From Triglochin maritima (lineage: Eukaryota; Streptophyta; Magnoliopsida; Alismatales; Juncaginaceae): DNA of 64,000 bases. Within the stretch, counting starts at the first letter, position 1. Each line of letters begins with the position of its first letter. Position numbers and translations under genes: made by a program. Shown in pieces: positions 1 to 11,683 of the stretch. The DNA is taken from NCBI GenBank assembly GCA_963682175.1, contig OY821786.1, positions 28,604,501 to 28,668,500 on the forward strand, read 5' to 3'. Under the pieces are notes generated by a model. It saw only the letters and a list, made by a program, of their open reading frames with translations. It was not told the origin of the DNA and searched no databases.

Positions 1-526
1 AAATCCAACACTATTCTAACACACAATTCCTCTTTAAGATTAGGGTCTCCTTCATGGAGGTCAGCCTTTTCCTTTTCTTTACTGGTTTACCCTTTCCTAT
101 CAAATCTATCAAAACTTTAGTTCATGATGTAAGTTAAGAGGTCTTATTTCCACTTTTGATTTCATTATTATTTGCCCAGGCCTCAAATTGGGGTTCTCTC
201 TGGAAATTGATAGCAACTAAGTGTTGTTAATTTGTTATACCTTCGATGTGGATCCCCGTATTGCAAATTTCAACCTCTATTGTAGAACATATGTCTGCTA
301 GTTTTTCCAGCACCGAACATAACCATGTTAAGAATCTTTGACCCAATATGTTATCTTAATTGTCTTATCTTCCCAAATGCTTGTTGTTCAAATTGATTGT
401 ATGATCTTGGCAGGTTCAAATTCGAAAAATTGTAAATAAGTTTCATGTTCATGTTAATCTGCATGTTGTAGGCTTTTCTGAGAACATCATAACTTTAGAG
501 CTCGTGTTTAGTTTTTATTTATTAGA
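1..526. other. Unassigned flank left of the first retrotransposon
   Basis: I see no convincing coding region here. The sequence is moderately AT-rich and single-copy in this window. It resumes at 9477, because 527-9476 is one retrotransposon plus its duplicated target. A transcribed host gene cannot be excluded: around 400-415 there is a T-rich stretch ending in CAG, like a 3' splice site, but no supporting frame. Confidence 0.4.
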
Positions 527-531
527 CATGT

Positions 532-2713
532 TGTTATGTCCCTAACCCTGTTTAGGGTTTAATTAGGGTTAAGTGAGGTTTGACTTGGAGGAGAGAGGAG
601 GTATGGTGGAGTTGTTGTGGAGGTATGGGTTGGAGTGTAGGAGTATGGTGTAGGGTGAGGGTGAGGTGGTGGGGGTAGAGTATTTAAGTTGGGTTTTCTC
701 TCTCTCTCCCTTACTTGCTCTCTCTCACTCTCTCTCCATTTTTCTGTCCGGCGACCAGCAGAGGAAGAAGGCGCGGAGGCTCCGGCGTGAGGAGGTCGCG
801 GCGAGGAGGAGGTAGCGCGTGCGGAGGTGCGGAGGCGCGAGCGTTGCTCCGGCGTTTCTCCGTCGTTGGTTGAGGTATGCCGCTCATTAGTGTGATTTTG
901 TTGCTCACCCTTGTGGAAGGGTGTTGTTGGTCGGTCAGGGGAGGTCGAGGACCTCTCCGGCGACGCGTTTCTTCGTAAAACCTCGGCTGGCGCGAGGTTG
1001 AAGACGACCAACGGTCGACCGGGTCCTTAGGGCGGTCGACCGTTTTAGCACTGTTTGCCCGACTTTAACCTTCACCGGTCGAACGATGCCTTGGGGCGGT
1101 CGACCGGTAGTGCATTATTGCTGGTGAGTTGGGATTTTCTACCTGTTATCGGTCGACCGGTCCTTGTTGTGTTCGACCGGAACTTAAGTGTACCTGTTAT
1201 TATTGTTTGATTGTTCGACCGATTTTATATTGCGTTCGACCGATTGCATGTTTGTTCGACCGGTAGTATGTTTACGTCCGACCGTTTGATGACGTAGAAT
1301 ACTAGGTTGACCCTGTTAGTTTTCGGTCGACCGGGACCCATGAGTCGGTCGACCGATAGATTGGATTTGATGTTGACCAGACTCCGGATTTTGACCTCGT
1401 TCGGTCGACCGGTTTTAGACTTTTGTTCGACCGTTGGGGAATTAGTGTTGCGCAGTGAGTTCTACCGATTCAGACTTTCGGTCGACCGAATTCCTCGTGA
1501 AAACGGTCGACCGGTTAGACTATTTCGGTCGACCGAATCTGCTCAGAACTGAATTCCTGGGTCCCGTTGTGAATGCCAACTTTGTCCACGGAAACCCGTG
1601 TCCTCGCCTTGTGCGTGAGCCGGGAGGTGACGGTGGGCGCATGATGCGTGCCTGCCCAGGGACCGCCGTTGGGAAGAGTGTGGGTGTTCGGGACGCGTCA
1701 GCTCCATGTATGGACCGTGACTTTTGAGATGTGTGTTGGCACTTTGTAGTATAGCAGGCCTGAGGGATCGCGGATCCCAATGTTGATGTTGTGCGGGCAC
1801 GCAACTGGCGTTGGGTGAGGTGACTACCGGCCCTTGGGGCTACGGAGGTCGCTGCCCTGCTTTTATAGCGGCGCGGTTGGTGTTCGCGGCTCGAGGAGCC
1901 CGATGACCTGGCAGACTTCGGTCTGGATCTGTCCGATGCTGTGCCGGACTGTTGTGATGGACCACCGATGCTGTGCCGGTGATGCCGCCGAGGTTGTGCC
2001 GGCGATGATGATTGTTGGGCCGAGGCTGTGCCGGCTATGTTGTTTTCCTCGGCTGGGCACCTACCGAGATGATGTTGTTATACCTTCCGGGCGACGGCCC
2101 CGTTGGTCCCTGTGGCCCCGACCACTGAGATTTACAGATCTGTTTCTATCGGCGCGTAGACGTGACAGAGGCTCCCTGCCGAACCCTTGTGTAGTGTAGC
2201 TGCGTGTGGGGGGTGCGATGTCGCGGGCTACTAGACTGCATGTGCCTGCAGTAGGTCTCCTCGGGAGACTCGTTGTTGATTGTCGGACTGATGTCCTGTT
2301 TTACCCTTCGGGGGAACTGTTTTACCTTCTGTTGCTGCCATGACATGCTACTAGTATGATAGGTTCATTATGTGATGCATGCATATAGGTGAGTTGGCAT
2401 ACGGGGTTTCCTTCTGGAAACTCAGGCATCGTTGTTATATATTTTCAGGACCGCAGTAGGTCCAGTTGGGTGGTGATCGGCGGGGACGCGCATTTTGGAG
2501 TTGGATCCTCTTCTCGGGCCGCTGAGGTCGACATGATTACCTTCTTATCTTCTGTTGTCGTTTTGCAGTAATCATGTATCTTTTGATAAACTCTGACGTA
2601 TTTTGGTGCACCACTTTTATGATTTATGAGAAGTAACAGTCCCGCCTTTGATTATTGAGTTGATTGTCTTGATTATTATTTTTTTTAAATTTCCGCTGTT
2701 TCGGGATGTTACA
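532..2713 (+). repeat. 5' LTR of the chromovirus
   Basis: Begins TGTTATGTCCC and ends GATGTTACA, directly followed by the primer-binding site. A TATA-like TATTTAAG is at 681-688, followed by a CT-rich tract. From 1013 to 1534 it carries a cluster of GGTCGACC palindromes, described separately. Its reverse frames (for example 559-1011) recur identically in the other LTR and are non-coding by-products. At 2182 bp it is long for a chromovirus LTR. Confidence 0.96.
1013..1534. repeat. GGTCGACC palindrome cluster in the 5' LTR
   Basis: Ten exact copies of the palindrome GGTCGACC start at 1013, 1034, 1098, 1151, 1325, 1347, 1403, 1480, 1505 and 1527. Most extend to CGGTCGACCG. Near 1075-1290 and at about 1424 there are further one-mismatch relatives (GTTCGACC, GTCCGACC, GGTCGAAC). 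Spacing is irregular, 21 to 174 bp, and the spacers are unrelated, so this is not a simple tandem repeat. It lies downstream of the likely TATA box, so it would be transcribed as leader. The identical cluster is in the other LTR at 7771-8292. Confidence 0.95.
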
Positions 2714-2716
2714 ACT

Positions 2717-2728
2717 TGGTATCAGAGC
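2717..2728 (+). other. Primer-binding site (initiator Met-tRNA type)
   Basis: TGGTATCAGAGC, the standard plant retroelement primer site complementary to the 3' end of initiator methionine tRNA, begins three bases after the 5' LTR ends. Confidence 0.95.
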
Positions 2729-2838
2729 GGTCGATTCCTATGCGGTTCCCAATGAAATCACCCTTGTAGTAATAGGATTCATGCATTTTTATTTTAGCAT
2801 GCATACATGGCTGAAGTTGTGATTGTTTCTTCTGGCAG

Positions 2839-5800
2839 ATGGCACCCAGGCGTGTGAGGAGTTCTCCACGCGATCGTGATCCCAGTGATGACACATCGGG
2901 TGCACAGTGGGACAGGTTGGGCGAGTTTCTGGAGCGTCAGGCAGCTCAGAGCGCCCAGGGCGGAGTGGGGGCTGAGCACGATCGGTTCATGCGTCAGCAC
3001 CCGCCGACGTTTGATGGCAGGAGGGCCCCAGAGGTTGCGGAGGATTGGATCTTCCGGATGGAGAAGATCTTCCGTGCTATTGGTGTAGCACCTGGGAGGA
3101 TGGTGGAGCTGGCCACCTATGTGTTCGATGGCGAGGCCGCCAACTGGTGGAGGTCCACGTCCACAGTTCTGTTTGACGACCGTACAGATGTGAGCTGGGA
3201 GGAGTTTTTGGAGGTGTTCCACGAGCAGTACTTTCCCCAGCATGTCAGGGATCAGAAGAGGGAGGAGTTTATGTCGCTCGAGTAGAAGGACATGACACTG
3301 ACGAGCTACATCAGCAGGTTCAACGCTTTGGAGCGTTACTGCCCTGATATTTGTGTGACCCCAGAGCAGCGGGCGAGGAAGTTCGTGAAGGGACTGAGAC
3401 AGCCGCTTCGATCTCGGGTGATCAACAGCATGCCGCGGACCCTTGCTGATGCGGTGAAGCATGCTACGATCATCGAGCAGGACCAGAGAGAGTGTATTCA
3501 GGAGGCGCGGAAGGCGCCAGTGAGCACCGGCAGCAGAGTAGCTGGTCGTGGAGCAGGGAACTCGGGCAAGAGGCCCAGGTTCGATGGTGGAGGAGCACGT
3601 CAGTCAGGAGCGTGCACTTACTGCGGGAGGTTCCATCCAGGGCAGGAGTGCCCCCGTCGGACTGGAGCGTGCATGGGTTGCGGCCAGATGGGGCATTTTG
3701 TCCGTGATTGTCCTCAGAGGCAGGGTGAGCCGAGCAGGAGGCCGGGACCACCAGCAGTAGGCAGAGGCGGAGGCAGCCGATCAGTTGTTGCACCGGGCCA
3801 GAGCAGGAGGACCGGGCGAGTCTTCACTATCCAGGCTGAGGAGGCGAGGGACTCCAACACCGTCGTGGAAGGTACGCTTTCAGTTTCTGGTTCTGTAGCG
3901 CGTGTGTTGTTTGATTGCGGCGCCACTCACTCCTTCATTTCGGAGAAGTTTGCTGGCGAGTTGGGTCGGACCCCTGTGCTGCTGACTGATGTTTTGGAGG
4001 TCAGCACGCCCATGGGTGAGGTGGGCACTGTGGGGAGCTTTTTCCCCGGCACCACAGTTGCTTCGGGAGACCACGATTTTCCGGCAGATCTGGTCTTGTT
4101 ACCGATGGTGGACTTCGACGTCATACTGGGGATGGACTGGCTGTCCCGGTACGACGTGCGGGTCTTTTGCCGTGAGAAGAAGATCCTGATTCCGATGGAG
4201 GGTTTGCCAGATGTTTTGATCAGAGGTACGAGGAGAAGAGACGGTCGTCTGATTGTGTCTGCAGTTAAGGCACGGAGGCTGGTACAGCAGGGATGCAGCG
4301 CGTTTGTGGCCACGCTGGTAGTTCCTGATTCTGAGAGGAGGAGGCTGGAGGATATAGAGATTGTGCAGGAGTTCCCGGATGTATTTCCAGCAGAGATTCC
4401 AGCATTACCGCCGCACCGAGAGATTGAGTTCGGCATCGAGCTGGTAGCGGGTACGACACCTCAGTCGAAGGCACCGTATCGTATGGCACCTGCTGAGTTG
4501 ACAGAGCTGAAGAAGCAGTTGCAGGAGTTGATGGAGTCCGGGTTCATCAGACCGAGTGTTTCTCCATGGGGAGCGCCTGTGCTCTTCGTGAAGAAGAAGG
4601 ACGGATCGTTGCGGATGTGTATCGACTACAGGATGCTGAATAAGGTTACCGTTCGGAACCGGTACCCTTTGCCCAGGATTGACGATTTGTTTGATCAGTT
4701 GCAGACGGCGAGAGTGTTCTCGAAGATCGATCTGCGTTCGGGTTATCATCAGTTGCGGATCAGGGAGGCAGATGTTCAGAAGACAGCCTTCAGGACGCGG
4801 TACGGCCACTACGAGTTCTTGGTGATGCCATTTGGACTGACGAATGCACCTGCAGCATTCATGGATCTGATGAATAGGACCTTCCAGCCGTACCTCGACA
4901 GTTTTGTTGTGGTATTCGTAGACGACATTTTGATATACTCGCCTGACAGGGTGCAGCATCGAGAGCACCTGAGGATTGTGCTTGGCATCTTGAGGGATCA
5001 GCAGCTATATGCCAAGTACACGAAGTGCGAGTTTTGGTTGGATCAGGTGGCTTTTCTGGGGCATATTGTGTCAGCGGATGGGATTTCAGTGGATCCGGCG
5101 AAGGTCGAGGCAGTGACTCAGTGGAGAGCCCCGACGAGCGTGACGGAGATCAGGAGTTTCGTTGGACTGGCAGGGTATTACAGGCGCTTTATCCAGGATT
5201 TCTCCAGACTTGCATCGCCGCTGACAGCGTTGACGCAGAAGGGCGTCAAGTTCGTTTGGTCCCAGAAGTGCGAGGACAGCTTTCAGGAGCTGAAGAGGCG
5301 ATTGACGACAGCACCTATTCTGACGCTACCGAGTGGCAGTGGAGGCTACGTGATTTACAGCGATGCATCAGGGATAGGCCTGGGTTGTGTTCTGATGCAG
5401 CATGGGAAGGTGGTCGCGTACGCTTCGAGGCAGCTGAAGGTGCACGAGAAGAACTACCCGACTCACGATCTGGAGTTAGCAGCAGTAGTTCATGCGTTGA
5501 AGACCTGGCGGCACTATCTGTATGGCGAGCAGTTCGAGGTCTTCACCGACCATCAGAGTCTGAAGTACTTGTTCTCGCAGAAGGAGCTGAATATGAGGCA
5601 GCGCAGATGACTCGAGTTCATTAAGGACTACGACTTCACCATTTCCTATCATCCGGGGAAGGCGAATTCGGTTGCAGATGCGCTGAGCAGGAAGGTGGAG
5701 GTTTCAGTTGCGAGTCTGTGCATCCAGGAGTGGAGGTTACTCGAGGCTTTGTCAGAGTGGAGACCGTTCACAGAGGGCTCAGAGGGAGCAGTGATTGCTG

Positions 5801-7248
5801 GGCTTCGGGTGGAGCCGCAGACTGTCTCACGGTTGGTTCAGGCTCAGCAGGGGGATGAGGAGTTAGCTGGTCTGCTACAGTTGGCTTCCAGAGATGGATC
5901 AGATTTCAGTGTGGGGGTTGATGGTGGTCTGAGGTTCAGGAGTCGGATTTGGGTGCCGAAGGTTGATGGGCTGAGAGATGACATCATGGAGGAGGCACAC
6001 AGAGCTAGATACACCATTCATCCGGGGAGCACGAAGATGTATAAGGACCTGCAGCGGAACTTCTGGTGGAAGGGCATGAAGAAGGATATTGTAGAGTTTG
6101 TGGAGCGATGCTTAGTCTGCCAGCAGGTGAAGATTGAGCATCAGAGGCCGGCAGGACCGATGCAGTGTATTGAGCTTCCTGAGTGGAAGTGGGAGCACGT
6201 GACGATGGATTTTGTCACGGGATTGCCGAAGACGAGGAGATTCCACGACGCGATTTGGGTGATAGTCGATCGACTGACCAAGTCGGCGCATTTCTTAGCG
6301 ATCAGGACCACGTTGCCTTTGGAGGGTCTGGCTAAGTTGTACGTGGAGGAGATAGTCAGGTTACATGGAGTGCCAGTGAGCATCATCTCCGATCGAGATC
6401 CTCGTTTCACTTCCAGATTTTGGGGGAGTCTGCAGCAGGCTTTGGGGACGCGTCTGAGATTCAGTACAGCGTTTCATCCGCAGACCGATGGTCAGTCAGA
6501 GAGGACGATACAGACCTTGGAGGATATGCTGAGAGCATGCACGTTGGATTGGGCAGGGCACTGGGATGAGCACCTGCCACTGATAGAGTTCGCCTACAAC
6601 AACAGCTACCATTCGAGTATTGGGATGGCACCGTACGAGGCGCTGTACGGGAGGCCTTGCAGATCACCGGTATGCTGGAGTGATGTGGGCGAGAGGCAGT
6701 TGGTGGGGCCAGAGATTGTGCAGATGTACTCAGAGAAGGTTGATGTGATCAGGAGGAGACTGGCCACAGCACAGAGCAGGCAGAAGAGTTATGCTGATCG
6801 ACGCAGACGTGAGTTGAGTTTCGAGGTAGGCGACCATGTGTTTCTGAAGATTTCCCCAGCCAGAGGTGTGATGAGGTTTGGGAAGAAGGGGAAGCTCAGT
6901 CCGAGGTATGTTGGACCGTTTGAGATCCTCGACCGGGTTGGAGAGGTTGCCTACAGGATTGCATTGCCGCCGCAGTTTTCAGGTCTGCACGATGTCTTCC
7001 ATGTGTCTATGCTGAGGAAGTATGTGGCAGATCCATCGCACGTGATTGAGATAGCAGTGCCCGAGATTCAGCAGGACTTGTCGCTCGAGGAGAGGCCAGT
7101 CGAGATTGTTGATCGCATGGATCACCAGCTCAGGAGGAGGACCATTCCGATGGTGAAGGTCAGGTGGCAGCATCACAGCGAGCGCGAGGCCACCTGGGAG
7201 ATTGAGGAGGATGTCAGAAGGCAGTATCCAGAGCTTTTCGGTGAGTAG
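2839..7248 (+). pseudogene. Chromovirus gag-pol polyprotein, closed by two nonsense codons
   Basis: One frame of 1470 codons from the first ATG after the leader. Domains in order: capsid-type gag (about 40-220); zinc knuckle C-x2-C-x4-H-x4-C starting at Cys278; aspartic protease with D-C-G-A-T-H at Asp359; reverse transcriptase with FVDD at 694-697; RNase H starting near Asp842; integrase with an HHCC finger, then Asp1124, Asp1185 and Glu1221 (a D-x35-E spacing); a GPF motif; and a C-terminal chromodomain (about 1410-1469) that would bind modified histone tails and steer integration. Breaks: TAG at 3283-3285 (codon 149) inside the capsid domain and TGA at 5608-5610 (codon 924) inside RNase H. 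No frameshift is seen. The protease signature has Cys where Ser or Thr is usual. Normally all proteins are cut from one precursor; this copy cannot make pol unless the stops are read through. Confidence 0.93.
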
Positions 7249-7271
7249 TTGCTTGATTTCGGGACGAAATC

Positions 7272-7289
7272 CTTTTAAGTTGGGTGGAT
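7272..7289 (+). other. Polypurine tract of the chromovirus
   Basis: The segment ending AAGTTGGGTGGAT abuts the 3' LTR and follows the conserved GGGACGAAATCC box seen before chromovirus 3' LTRs. It would prime plus-strand synthesis. It is less purine-rich than usual because two T residues interrupt it. Confidence 0.8.
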
Positions 7290-9471
7290 TGTTATGTCCC
7301 TAACCCTGTTTAGGGTTTAATTAGGGTTAAGTGAGGTTTGACTTGGAGGAGAGAGGAGGTATGGTGGAGTTGTTGTGGAGGTATGGGTTGGAGTGTAGGA
7401 GTATGGTGTAGGGTGAGGGTGAGGTGGTGGGGGTAGAGTATTTAAGTTGGGTTTTCTCTCTCTCTCCCTTACTTGCTCTCTCTCACTCTCTCTCCATTTT
7501 TCTGTCCGGCGACCAGCAGAGGAAGAAGGCGCGGAGGCTCCGGCGTGAGGAGGTCGCGGCGAGGAGGAGGTAGCGCGTGCGGAGGTGCGGAGGCGCGAGC
7601 GTTGCTCCGGCGTTTCTCCGTCGTTGGTTGAGGTATGCCGCTCATTAGTGTGATTTTGTTGCTCACCCTTGTGGAAGGGTGTTGTTGGTCGGTCGGGGGA
7701 GGTCGAGGACCTCTCCGGCGACGCGTTTCTTCGTAAAACCTCGGCTGGCGCGAGGTTGAAGACGACCAACGGTCGACCGGGTCCTTAGGGCGGTCGACCG
7801 TTTTAGCACTGTTTGCCCGACTTTAACCTTCACCGGTCGAACGATGCCTTGGGGCGGTCGACCGGTAGTGCATTATTGCTGGTGAGTTGGGATTTTCTAC
7901 CTGTTATCGGTCGACCGGTCCTTGTTGTGTTCGACCGGAACTTAAGTGTACCTGTTATTATTGTTTGATTGTTCGACCGATTTTATATTGCGTTCGACCG
8001 ATTGCATGTTTGTTCGACCGGTAGTATGTTTACGTCCGACCGTTTGATGACGTAGAATACTAGGTTGACCCTGTTAGTTTTCGGTCGACCGGGACCCATG
8101 AGTCGGTCGACCGATAGATTGGATTTGATGTTGACCAGACTCCGGATTTTGACCTCGTTCGGTCGACCGGTTTTAGACTTTTGTTCGACCGTTGGGGAAT
8201 TAGTGTTGCGCAGTGAGTTCTACCGATTCAGACTTTCGGTCGACCGAATTCCTCGTGAAAACGGTCGACCGGTTAGACTATTTCGGTCGACCGAATCTGC
8301 TCAGAACTGAATTCCTGGGTCCCGTTGTGAATGCCAACTTTGTCCACGGAAACCCGTGTCCTCGCCTTGTGCGTGAGCCGGGAGGTGACGGTGGGCGCAT
8401 GATGCGTGCCTGCCCAGGGACCGCCGTTGGGAAGAGTGTGGGTGTTCGGGACGCGTCAGCTCCATGTATGGACCGTGACTTTTGAGATGTGTGTTGGCAC
8501 TTTGTAGTATAGCAGGCCTGAGGGATCGCGGATCCCAATGTTGATGTTGTGCGGGCACGCAACTAGCGTTGGGTGAGGTGACTACCGGCCCTTGGGGCTA
8601 CGGAGGTCGCTGCCCTGCTTTTATAGCGGCGCGGTTGGTGTTCGCGGCTCGAGGAGCCCGATGACCTGGCAGACTTCGGTCTGGATCTGTCCGATGCTGT
8701 GCCGGACTGTTGTGATGGACCACCGATGCTGTGCCGGTGATGCCGCCGAGGTTGTGCCGGCGATGATGATTGTTGGGCCGAGGCTGTGCCGGCTATGTTG
8801 TTTTACTCGGCTGGGCACCTACCGAGATGATGTTGTTATACCTTCCGGGCGACGGCCCCGTTGGTCCCTGTGGCCCCGACCACTGAGATTTACAGATCTG
8901 TTTCTATCGGCGCGTAGACGTGACAGAGGCTCCCTGCCGAACCCTTGTGTAGTGTAGCTGCGTGTGGGGGGTGCGATGTCGCGGGCTACTAGACTGCATG
9001 TGCCTGCAGTAGGTCTCCTCGGGAGACTCGTTGTTGATTGTCGGACTGATGTCCTGTTTTACCCTTCGGGGGAACTGTTTTACCTTCTGTTGCTGCCATG
9101 ACATGCTACTAGTATGATAGGTTCATTATGTGATGCATGCATATAGGTGAGTTGGCATACGGGGTTTCCTTCTGGAAACTCAGGCATCGTTGTTATATAT
9201 TTTCAGGACCGCAGTAGGTCCAGTTGGGTGGTGATCGGCGGGGACGCGCATTTTGGAGTTGGATCCTCTTCTCGGGCCGCTGAGGTCGACATGATTACCT
9301 TCTTATCTTCTGTTGTCGTTTTGCAGTAATCATGTATCTTTTGATAAACTCTGACGTATTTTGGTGCACCACTTTTATGATTTATGAGAAGTAACAGTCC
9401 CGCCTTTGATTATTGAGTTGATTGTCTTGATTATTATTTTTTTTAAATTTCCGCTGTTTCGGGATGTTACA
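7290..9471 (+). repeat. 3' LTR of the chromovirus
   Basis: Copy of 532-2713 shifted by 6758 bp, same length, with three substitutions by eye. It contains the second GGTCGACC cluster at 7771-8292. It is followed by the target duplication CATGT. Confidence 0.96.
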
Positions 9472-9476
9472 CATGT

Positions 9477-9800
9477 GATTTTCGTTAACTTCTTTCTTGT
9501 GATTACTTTAAGTGTGATTTTCCCTGTTAAGGAATCAAATCTATCCATATGTTGTTATGTTTGGACAAGATCTTCGGTCTTGAGATTTTCCAATCTTCAT
9601 CTGTTGTACAGTTGAGATACAATCTACGAGTGGGATTAAAAATATACACCGAAGATTATTATACGCTATCCTAAGATGAAAATTAATATTGCATTACCTG
9701 AATTGGTTCTACCAGATAACTGCCAGCAAACATTAATTTGAGGGTAGACTACGTTTTACTCTTTACGGTATCAGCATTTTGTAAAATTTTGAATTCTTGC
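9477..9800. other. Unassigned sequence
   Basis: AT-rich, with no frame, repeat or motif I can support. It is the continuation of the pre-insertion site sequence at 1-526. Confidence 0.4.
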
Positions 9801-9804
9801 CTCT

Positions 9805-9969
9805 GAATCGGATATCCGGAATTTTATCCGTTTATTCGGATATCCGGAAAACTGGTTAACCGGTTTTATCCGGATCCGTTTCAGATTGGATTTTTTGGTG
9901 ATCTGGAAAACCGGATATCCGGATTTCGGGTATCCGAAAAATCGGATATCTGGTTTTGTTCACCTGTAG
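9805..9969. repeat. MITE-like cluster of GGATATCCGG dyads
   Basis: The dyad GGATATCCGG or close variants (CGGATATCCGG, GGTATCCG, GGATATCTGG, TTATCCGGATCCG) recurs about seven times in 160 bp. The segment ends TTCACCTGT. Short hAT-type MITEs with dense CGGATATCCG repeats are common in plants. I cannot find a matching opposite terminus or target duplication, so this may be a decayed or truncated copy. Confidence 0.5.
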
Positions 9970-10194
9970 TAATTGGTATTTGTACTTTGTGCCGGATGAA
10001 GACGAAAATATCAGATATTTTTGCCCCTTGTTGTGGATATCTACTCAGTTGCCCTTCAGGTCAATTATTGCATCCGTATTATGTATAATATCTGTTGTTG
10101 GATTTGTAATGCTTGGTGACGTGGATCTCCCGAGAGCGTTGGATCAAAAGGAAAATATGGTCTTACATATGTATAGTTGGGGTGTATTTTTTCA

Positions 10195-10560
10195 ACCCAG
10201 ATATGCTGAGTCTACCGTCTGCATCAGGATGTTGCAAAACTTCCACAATACGATGAAAGACATGTTTTTTGCATTCTAAATCTTCATCGAAAAATTCCTA
10301 TCATTATAGACAGGATTTGCATCGAAGTAGTCACTAAATAAGCGAATGTAGCCTCTTCATAGTTTCTTCTAGGTCGAGGTAAATCATATTATTCTCATCT
10401 ATTTTAATGTTTCCCTCTCCTATCATGAACGACAACATAATGTATTAAAGGTAATATTTGAGGCATAAAACTAACAACTTCTTGTACTTCATCATCAGAG
10501 CTAGAAGATGAACTAGTTGAACTAACGGATGAATAAATTGGATTTGAAGTCATTGGTTGA
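10195..10560 (-). pseudogene. PIF/Harbinger transposase, N-terminal remnant
   Basis: Reading the minus strand from about 10560, an acidic serine-rich start (SSSSSSDDE) leads into a basic segment with HDRRG. After a stop this is followed by DYFDANPVYNDRNF and, in another frame, KKHVFHRIVEVL and DGRLSIS. This order matches the N-terminal part of plant PIF/Harbinger transposases (family knowledge). Several stops and at least one frameshift show it is dead. The catalytic region is missing. A matching Myb-like partner remnant lies at 15590-16400 on the same strand, so both probably come from related elements. Confidence 0.65.
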
Positions 10561-10627
10561 ATGAATGTAATGACTAAGATATAGTTTATATAGATGACAA
10601 CGGTGAACAAGATAAGTAACACAGAAG

Positions 10628-10970
10628 TTGCTTTCAACACAAACCATCCATCTAACTTGAAATTTACATCACGGAAGTGAATCTATAACTTTATGAAAAG
10701 TTGATCACCAATTTGACAACATAAAACTTGCTTTCAACACAAACCACCCTTAACAATGACCACACATAAGTGCATCTTAACTTTCTGAAAAAGTTGATCA
10801 TGATTTTTTTGAAAAGTTGATCACGATTTTGACAACACAAGACTTGATTTCAACACAAACCATCCATAAAAAGTTGTCAATAACCACAAAGAACTGCATC
10901 TTTAACTTTCTGAAATGTTGATCACGAATTTGACAACACAAAACTTACTTTCAACACAAAGCATAAAAGA
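10628..10970. repeat. Degenerate tandem repeat, about 100-bp unit
   Basis: Three to four diverged copies of a unit containing GTTGATCACGAATTTGACAA, then ACACAAAACTTGCTTTCAACACAAACC and a C-rich CCA segment. Copies are visible near 10640, 10700, 10815 and 10920. No coding potential. Confidence 0.7.
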
Positions 10971-10999
10971 AGAACATTTGAATTAAAAATACTTCATAA

Positions 11000-11680
11000 A
11001 ACAATCACAAAAACTTATTGAAACAACTAGAAACCAACTACAACTTCTTAAACCATCTAGAAACCATCTAACTACAACAACTTACCAAACAAATAGAAAC
11101 CAATTACAACTTATTAACTACAACACTTTACTAACACTAGAATTCAACTCCATCAACTTACTTAGACTAGAAATCACAAAAGCCCCAACTTTTTACCTAA
11201 TGCTTTATACATCTATTTTTCAACTTCGGGCAAATTTGCTTCTCCCCTTTCAATGAAAGCTTTAAGAACTACCATTTTATTTTGTCATTTCTTGTAAACA
11301 AGTTTTTCTCGTTGATAGTCATGCATACCACTCATCGTTCACGTCAAATCTTCAATTCTATCACTTAAATTAACCACAACATCCATATCTTTTGCTGCGA
11401 AAACTTCTGTTTGTCCTTCTTTTTGGCCTTTTTCAAACCTTTGGAGCAATTAGAAGATCCCATTCCAACGTCTCCGCTAGTTGGTGTTTCTGGATTAGAT
11501 GGGGTTGAGAAACCTTCAAATTCAAAAGGTCGTGTTCTCTTTCCACTACTTCATGTTTCCAGACTACTAGCCAGAGGAGGAGGACCACGAGTAGGGTTCA
11601 CAGTAGAGTGAGACAAGATTTCTGTAAAATTTCAAACTCTTTTAAAATTTTCCAAGCATGTTCGAAGAGAAACTTACAAT
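11000..11680. other. Unassigned sequence
   Basis: AT-rich with short open stretches (one at 11411-11611) but no recognisable protein family and no repeat structure. Confidence 0.35.
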
Positions 11681-11683
11681 GGG

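Larger units (their letters stand above)
532..9471 (+). mobile_element. Complete Ty3/gypsy chromovirus, Tekay-like, 8940 bp
   Basis: A full element with two 2182-bp LTRs (532-2713 and 7290-9471), both starting TG and ending CA. It is flanked by a 5-bp target duplication CATGT (527-531 and 9472-9476). A methionine-tRNA primer site follows the left LTR and a purine-rich tract precedes the right one. One long frame between them encodes gag, protease, reverse transcriptase, RNase H, integrase and a C-terminal chromodomain, the order and content of plant chromoviruses. By eye the LTRs differ at only three positions (937/7695, a G/A near 1807/8565, and C/A at 2048/8806), so the insertion is very recent. 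The element sits in otherwise unannotated sequence and contains no nested insertion. Confidence 0.96.

Noticed and set aside
559..1011. Minus-strand frame of 150 codons in the LTR, duplicated at 7317-7769
   Set aside because: It is low-complexity (Pro/Ser/Thr/Arg) and antisense to the LTR promoter, with no family similarity. It recurs only because the LTR does.
1013..1534. CRISPR-like array of palindromic repeats
   Set aside because: The repeats are 8-10 bp, irregularly spaced, inside an LTR of a plant retrotransposon, and there are no cas genes.
2717..2728. A tRNA gene near the LTR end
   Set aside because: Only the 12-nt primer-site complement is present; there is no cloverleaf sequence.
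3283..3285. The TAG as a programmed read-through signal separating gag and pol
   Set aside because: It lies inside the capsid domain, not at a gag-pol border, and no conserved structure is evident. A second stop of a different type follows in RNase H. A mutation is simpler.
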